From positions 28,283,596-28,347,595 of the forward strand of contig OZ024799.1 of assembly GCA_964017045.1 (NCBI GenBank): 64,000 bases of DNA, in the 5' to 3' direction. The number at the start of each line of letters is the position of its first letter. The stretch's first letter is position 1. This DNA comes from Omphiscola glabra. Its lineage: Eukaryota > Mollusca > Gastropoda > Lymnaeidae. Positions 40,801 through 46,800 of the stretch are shown one piece after another. Made by a program: the position numbers and the translations under genes. The notes below the pieces were generated by a model. That model ran no database searches. It saw only the letters and a list, made by a program, of their open reading frames with translations, and was not told where the DNA came from.

Positions 40801-43800
40801 CTCCTCAAAAAGCATCTGCATTTCTGAGCTCAGGAATTAGTTCTTCCTGAATATTCCATTGAAGTTTGCTTTATTAATTGGTGCCTCTTCTGTTTTAGTT
40901 TTCTGACATAGTGTTGGTTCTTTCCCTAGAGTTGAATCCTGTCCTACTCATTTCCTTGAAACTTCATCAAAAATTCATAACACTAAATGCTGTTACAAGT
41001 TGATATCTATTCACAAGCTCACAAGCACCTCACAACACTTGCGTGGGTCAGGCATTCAAGACTCCAGTCATTGACTGACCTCTCAAAATATAATTTTCAA
41101 TGGCAACTTGTGTGATTCAGTTCATGATTGTCCATCACAAATATTCATTTGTAGATGTGATTATTATTAAACATTTCAAACCTGTTTTACCTTTGAGCAC
41201 ACCTGTTTTACCTGTTTGCACACCTTCAGGTAATTCTTACATACATAATGACCTATAAGCTTTTTTTTTTTTTTACTTGTAGTACCTGAACTATTCCTCT
41301 TATTATGTCAATGTGTGGATGATCTAATGGAATCTTGGGTGGGAACTGTTCACAGGATGTCTAGTCCCATTACTTAACTTCAAGTTTGCATCTAAATATT
41401 AAATTTTTTTTTTTAATTCATAAAATTACTGAGCCAGCTTTTTTAATTTTTTTTTTTTTTAAATATTTTTAATCAATGTTAAACTTTCCCTCTCCATTAT
41501 AATATTCATATAGTAAACAATTCCAGCCCAGCCCTGTTGATACTTAGTGCAATTCCTCTTATACTTAATCTACATGTTGTAACAGATGAATTTCTATATT
41601 GTATTTACTTGGGGTCTCTAGCAACTGCGAAGCACCACTATCTGGGTGTTAGTGGAGAAATATGCCTGCAGTGTGCAGCAGTAAATTGCTGGGAATGTGC
41701 TGTTGATCCGTCCATCCTTGTCCAACTTTAATTTTAGTGGACATGTTAAACATTGCTTGTAGATTTTATTCACTCCATTTTCACTGCTAGCTGCTTTACC
41801 TCTTGTTCCATTTGTAGTTTCTTTATTTAAATCATCTGCCTGTCTGTTTGGTTCTCTTGCATCTCAAAGCTCATTCGATTACTGTCAAGTTTCTAAGCTT
41901 CTCATGACTCATTTTCTCATGGAGACTATATGTATTTTTTTACAACTATTCGGTCGTCTTCTTTTCATTTGGTGAACTTTTCTAAATTATTTTTTTTGGT
42001 TCATCCTCCAAGCAAGCTATTTTACATGGTGTACATTTTATAACTTTTTGTCTAGCATGACAGTCTTATGATAAATGTGCAGCTTGACATATTTATTGCC
42101 TCTACTATTGTGTACACATTTATTTAAAACACCAGATACAAATTCAGAACACAGTGCCCGGGGGCAATTTTCAAGGATGTCTGTAGGTAAAGGGAATGTA
42201 AAAGAAAAACACAGGGGACACAAACTTATATTTCTCAAACAAAACAACTAGTTTTTGTGCATATTTCAGAGAGAACAAAAACTTCTTTGGTTTTTCCATG
42301 AGACTAACATCCGCTGCAAACCAACCAGACATCTTTACTGCAATATTTCACACCTGTATCACAATAGTCCCTCCATATAAAGAATGCTATGCTGTATAGG
42401 CCAACACATTATCAGATAAAATATTTTACTCAAAATTATCTAGTAAACTTATTTCTGCATGTGCCATTTTCCTGTTATTTTTTTAATGATTTTTTTTCTT
42501 TACCATATTAATTTTTGTCTTTTTTTAAACTTTTGATTTTATAAACTGTTCATTTTATCAACTTCTTCCACAAATTATTTGTTTATTGCATGCACATTTT
42601 ATTACTATTTCATTTCATTGACAGAGTATTTATGTGACTGAGCTGTTTAACCTAATAGTAAATTTATTAAAGGGAATCATAAGATGCTGTAACGATATTA
42701 ATGCTAACTATAAATCAAATGATTTATCTTAATTATTAATCACATAGATTTAATGATAAAGTGTTTAAACTAATTATAAACAAATCATGAAAAAAAAATT
42801 CAAAGAAAGAAAATGATCTTTTAAATCATTTTAACATTGTTATTCCATCAAATACATGATTATCAAAGAGCAACTAAAAATGTTATTGTTTCCATGCATA
42901 AATTTTGCTTGGGTGCTTGAGATGGTTCATCAATGTACTGGCTACAAGCTTGCTTTTTATTGGTTCATCAATAAACGAGCTACAAGCTGGCTTTTCATTG
43001 GTTTATCAATAAACTAGCTACAAGCTGGCTTTTCATTGGTTCATCAATAAACTAGCTACAAGCTGGCTTTTCATTGGTTTATCAATAAACTAGCTACAAG
43101 CTGGCTTTTCATTGGTTCATCAATAAACTAGCTACAAGCTGGCTTTTCATTGGTTCATCAATAAACTAGCTACAAGCTGGCTTTTCATTGGTTTATCAAT
43201 AAACTAGCTACAAGCTGGCTTTTCATTGGTTTATCAATAAACTAGCTACAAGCTGGCTTTTCATTGGTTCATCAATAAACTAGCTACAAGCTGGCTTATC
43301 ATTGGTTCATCAATAAACTAGCTACAAGCTGGCTTTTCATTGGTTTATCAATAAACTAGCTACAAGCTGGCTTTTCATTGGTTCATCAATAAACTAGCTA
43401 CAAGCTGGCTTTTCATTGGTTTATCAATAAACTAGCTACAAGCTGGCTTTTCATTGGTTCATCAATAAACTAGCTACAAGCTGGCTTTTCATTGGTTCAT
43501 CAATAAACTAGCTACAAGCTGGCTTTTCATTGGTTTATCAATAAACTAGCTACAAGCTGGCTTTTCATTGGTTTATCAATAAACTAGCTACAAGCTGGCT
43601 TTTCATTGGTTCATCAATAAACTAGCTACAAGCTGGCTTATCATTAAATTATAAAGGAATTGGGTTTCATTGTTGCTTTGGTTTTTTTGGAAGTAACTTA
43701 AGGGTGGTTTGAAATAATTTCTATTTGGGGTGGTACGGTTACAGTGGAACCTAACTGTTCCACTGCAGGGCACCACATTGCTTGAGTCACACTGGTACTG

Positions 43801-46800
43801 GATGTCACATTAACACTGCTGCCACTGCAGGGATTGTTTGGTCATAACCTTTGGTTTTTTGTTTTCTTGTTTTTCTTCTCCTCCCCCACTCTTGTCCCCC
43901 ACTCCCCCCCCGCACCACATCGGAACAGTTTTATTTGATCATCTGCCAGAGTGGCTGGGAGACAGGACGCAGATACCACTGAAGATGTTCCCAAACAAAG
44001 ACACCAAGAGGCTGGTGCTAAGCGATGATGACCACACGACAAAGTCAGAGGGAGACTGTCGACGCCTTAACACACTCAGTCACTATAAGGTGAGAGTCGA
44101 TGTCATGCCAGCAGACGTAAGCAGGCCTGTTTACTCTTAAGATTTTGGCATACAGTGTACGATTTTGAGATGTCTTTTACAATTGTACACAGAGACCCGC
44201 CAGAACTACGATTTTAAGAAACCGGTTTGAAAATATATACATTCCGTTAGTTTTTCCCAATTAAAAAAATAATTAAAATTAAAAAGTACAATTTTGGTTG
44301 TTAGTTTTAATTTGCATTCTACATCCAGCAGTGAATTTTTACCTTCAGTTCCCTGTTTTGAAGCCGGTTTAACTCGATTCCACTAGACACACGATGGGAG
44401 TATTTTATACATTAAATATGCTGTATTTTTATTTATTTATATACTATTAAGATACTGTATTGTACGATTTTAGGAGTTTGGGGGTAAACAGGTCTGTCGA
44501 AGGCAAAATATATGATCTCATATATATTTATAAGGGAAAATATGTCATATCAAGTTTAAGGAATAAAGGTGAAAGATTATGTCAGAACATTTGTTTGTTG
44601 CTACACAATATGGTATTCACTATAAAATGTCATGACGAATTACTCTGTCAGCCACATCTACTCATTATAATGTGAGAATTATAACATAAGGTGAGAGGTC
44701 ATTACATAACTTAGAGAGCAAAGAAGACGTGAACATTACAAAGTATGGGAAAACCCGCAAACTTTCCTTTTTTCTAACCTGATTGCAATCCTCTCCCCGT
44801 TGTAACCAGAGAAAATAAGTGGCTTTTATTATCACTTTTAAGATCACTTTTACCTTGTACTCAAAAGTCAGGCTTAAGATAAGTACATGACAGTTATGGT
44901 ATAGAGAAAAATGTAATAATTTCCCGACATTATTTTTGCCCAGGTCCCTGATGGTGCATATGTTGCCTTACATCCAAAACAAATGTCCATGTACAATATG
45001 AGTTTTATACCAGAGAAGTCATCAAAGTTTGGCAGTGGTAAGTTAACCTATTTTAGGGTTGGTTGGGGGGGGGGGGTGCTGTTTCTTCTGAACTTGTTTT
45101 TGAGTGAGTAATGAATTTTTATTGGTCAATGATCACTTTGTTCAATCTTACACTGTTTCAGAAGCAACAAAAAATTTATTAGTTAAAGAGTAAAGAGGTA
45201 ACTAACCAAATAACTAAATTAAACCAAATTTCTTAAATAAAATGTTCTCAAACTTAATTCTCAAACAAAACCATACACACATGTCTTCCAGGAGATAATC
45301 CTTTGAATTTCTCTCTCTTTTTAATAATCTCCTCCTCCTCCCCCCGCCCCCCTTTTCCCCTTTTACAGAAAACTCTTTTTACAGCCAAAGTCCATCCTTG
45401 AATAGGAGCCTAAGCCCACAGCATGGCAATAATGAAACTGATGGCAAATATTATCACTTGGTAAGAATTTTAATGCCTAAGCCATATGCTTAAACATAAC
45501 CGCTGATTAAGGCTTAAGTTCATTGTTGGTTCTAAACATAATACGTGTTAAACACAATACGTGTGTTGAGGTGATATAATTTTTCATGTGACTGCTCTGA
45601 GCATAAATGTTTTTTTTATTTTGTTGCCTTCCAGGTGCGCCATCAAGACATAGAGTCCAACAATAAAGAAGGGGAGAGAGGTGGTAAAATGGTCTCAGAG
45701 ATTTACTTACCCAGGCTACTAGTCACAAAGGTGGGACTGCCTAAAAACAATAGAGCAAATTGAAACCATTTTGTTAGTTTAATAAATTAGGGCTGTGATG
45801 AGAACTTTATTATAGCACAAATGAAATAAAGCTGTTATCATAATTTTATAATTTAAAAAAAGGTAACTCCTTTTTTTTAAAATAATTATTATGCGAAATG
45901 TTCAATTTGAAACTTTTAAAAATCTGATCAAAGGTTTAAAAGTGCATCAATTATTTCACGGAAATGTAAAATCTTAGATCTGGTTTTTTAAATTCTGTTG
46001 CCTCCTCCTTGTAGGGGACTCTTCAAACATTTGTTGACGACTTGTTTGAGCGAATCTTCAGCACGGCACACAGGGGCTCTGCCTTGCCCCTGGCCATCAA
46101 GTACATGTTTGATTTCTTGGACGACCAGGCCTTACACCATAGCATGGGTGATGAGGTGGTGCACACATGGAAATCTAATAGGTGCATACTTTTTATTATC
46201 TTTACTCAATATCAACAGTTTTTAACTAATGTGCACATTTGAAATATACGGACATCATTTTTTGTGAGGGTACGCCACATATTGTTGGACCAGCTCCTTT
46301 TTTGGTCTAATTTTTAAAAATAGATTAAAATAATAAAATATAAAACAATTTTACTAGGTAGAAACTACTTAAATAAAAAGGATTTTTATAGGCACAACAG
46401 CAAGGTAAGGGAAATTTAATTTTTTACTACAAGAGTTACGATTAAGTCTAGAATGATGCTAAAATATATTTGGTATATGCAAAAGGGCAATTTTGAATTT
46501 ATTTTTTAAAAGTTGTGGGAATGGGGCTCAGTCCAAACACCACCCCAAACACCAACACCACCCCAAACACCAACCCAAACACCACACCAAACACCACCCA
46601 AAACACTACCCCAAACACCACCCCAAACACTACCCCAAACACCACCCCAAATACCACCCCAAACACTAACCAAAACACCACCCCAAACACTAACCAAAAC
46701 ACCACCCCAAACACCACCCCAAACACTACCCCAAATACCACCCCAAACACCACACCAAATACCACCCCAAACACCAACCGAAACACAACCCCAAACACCA

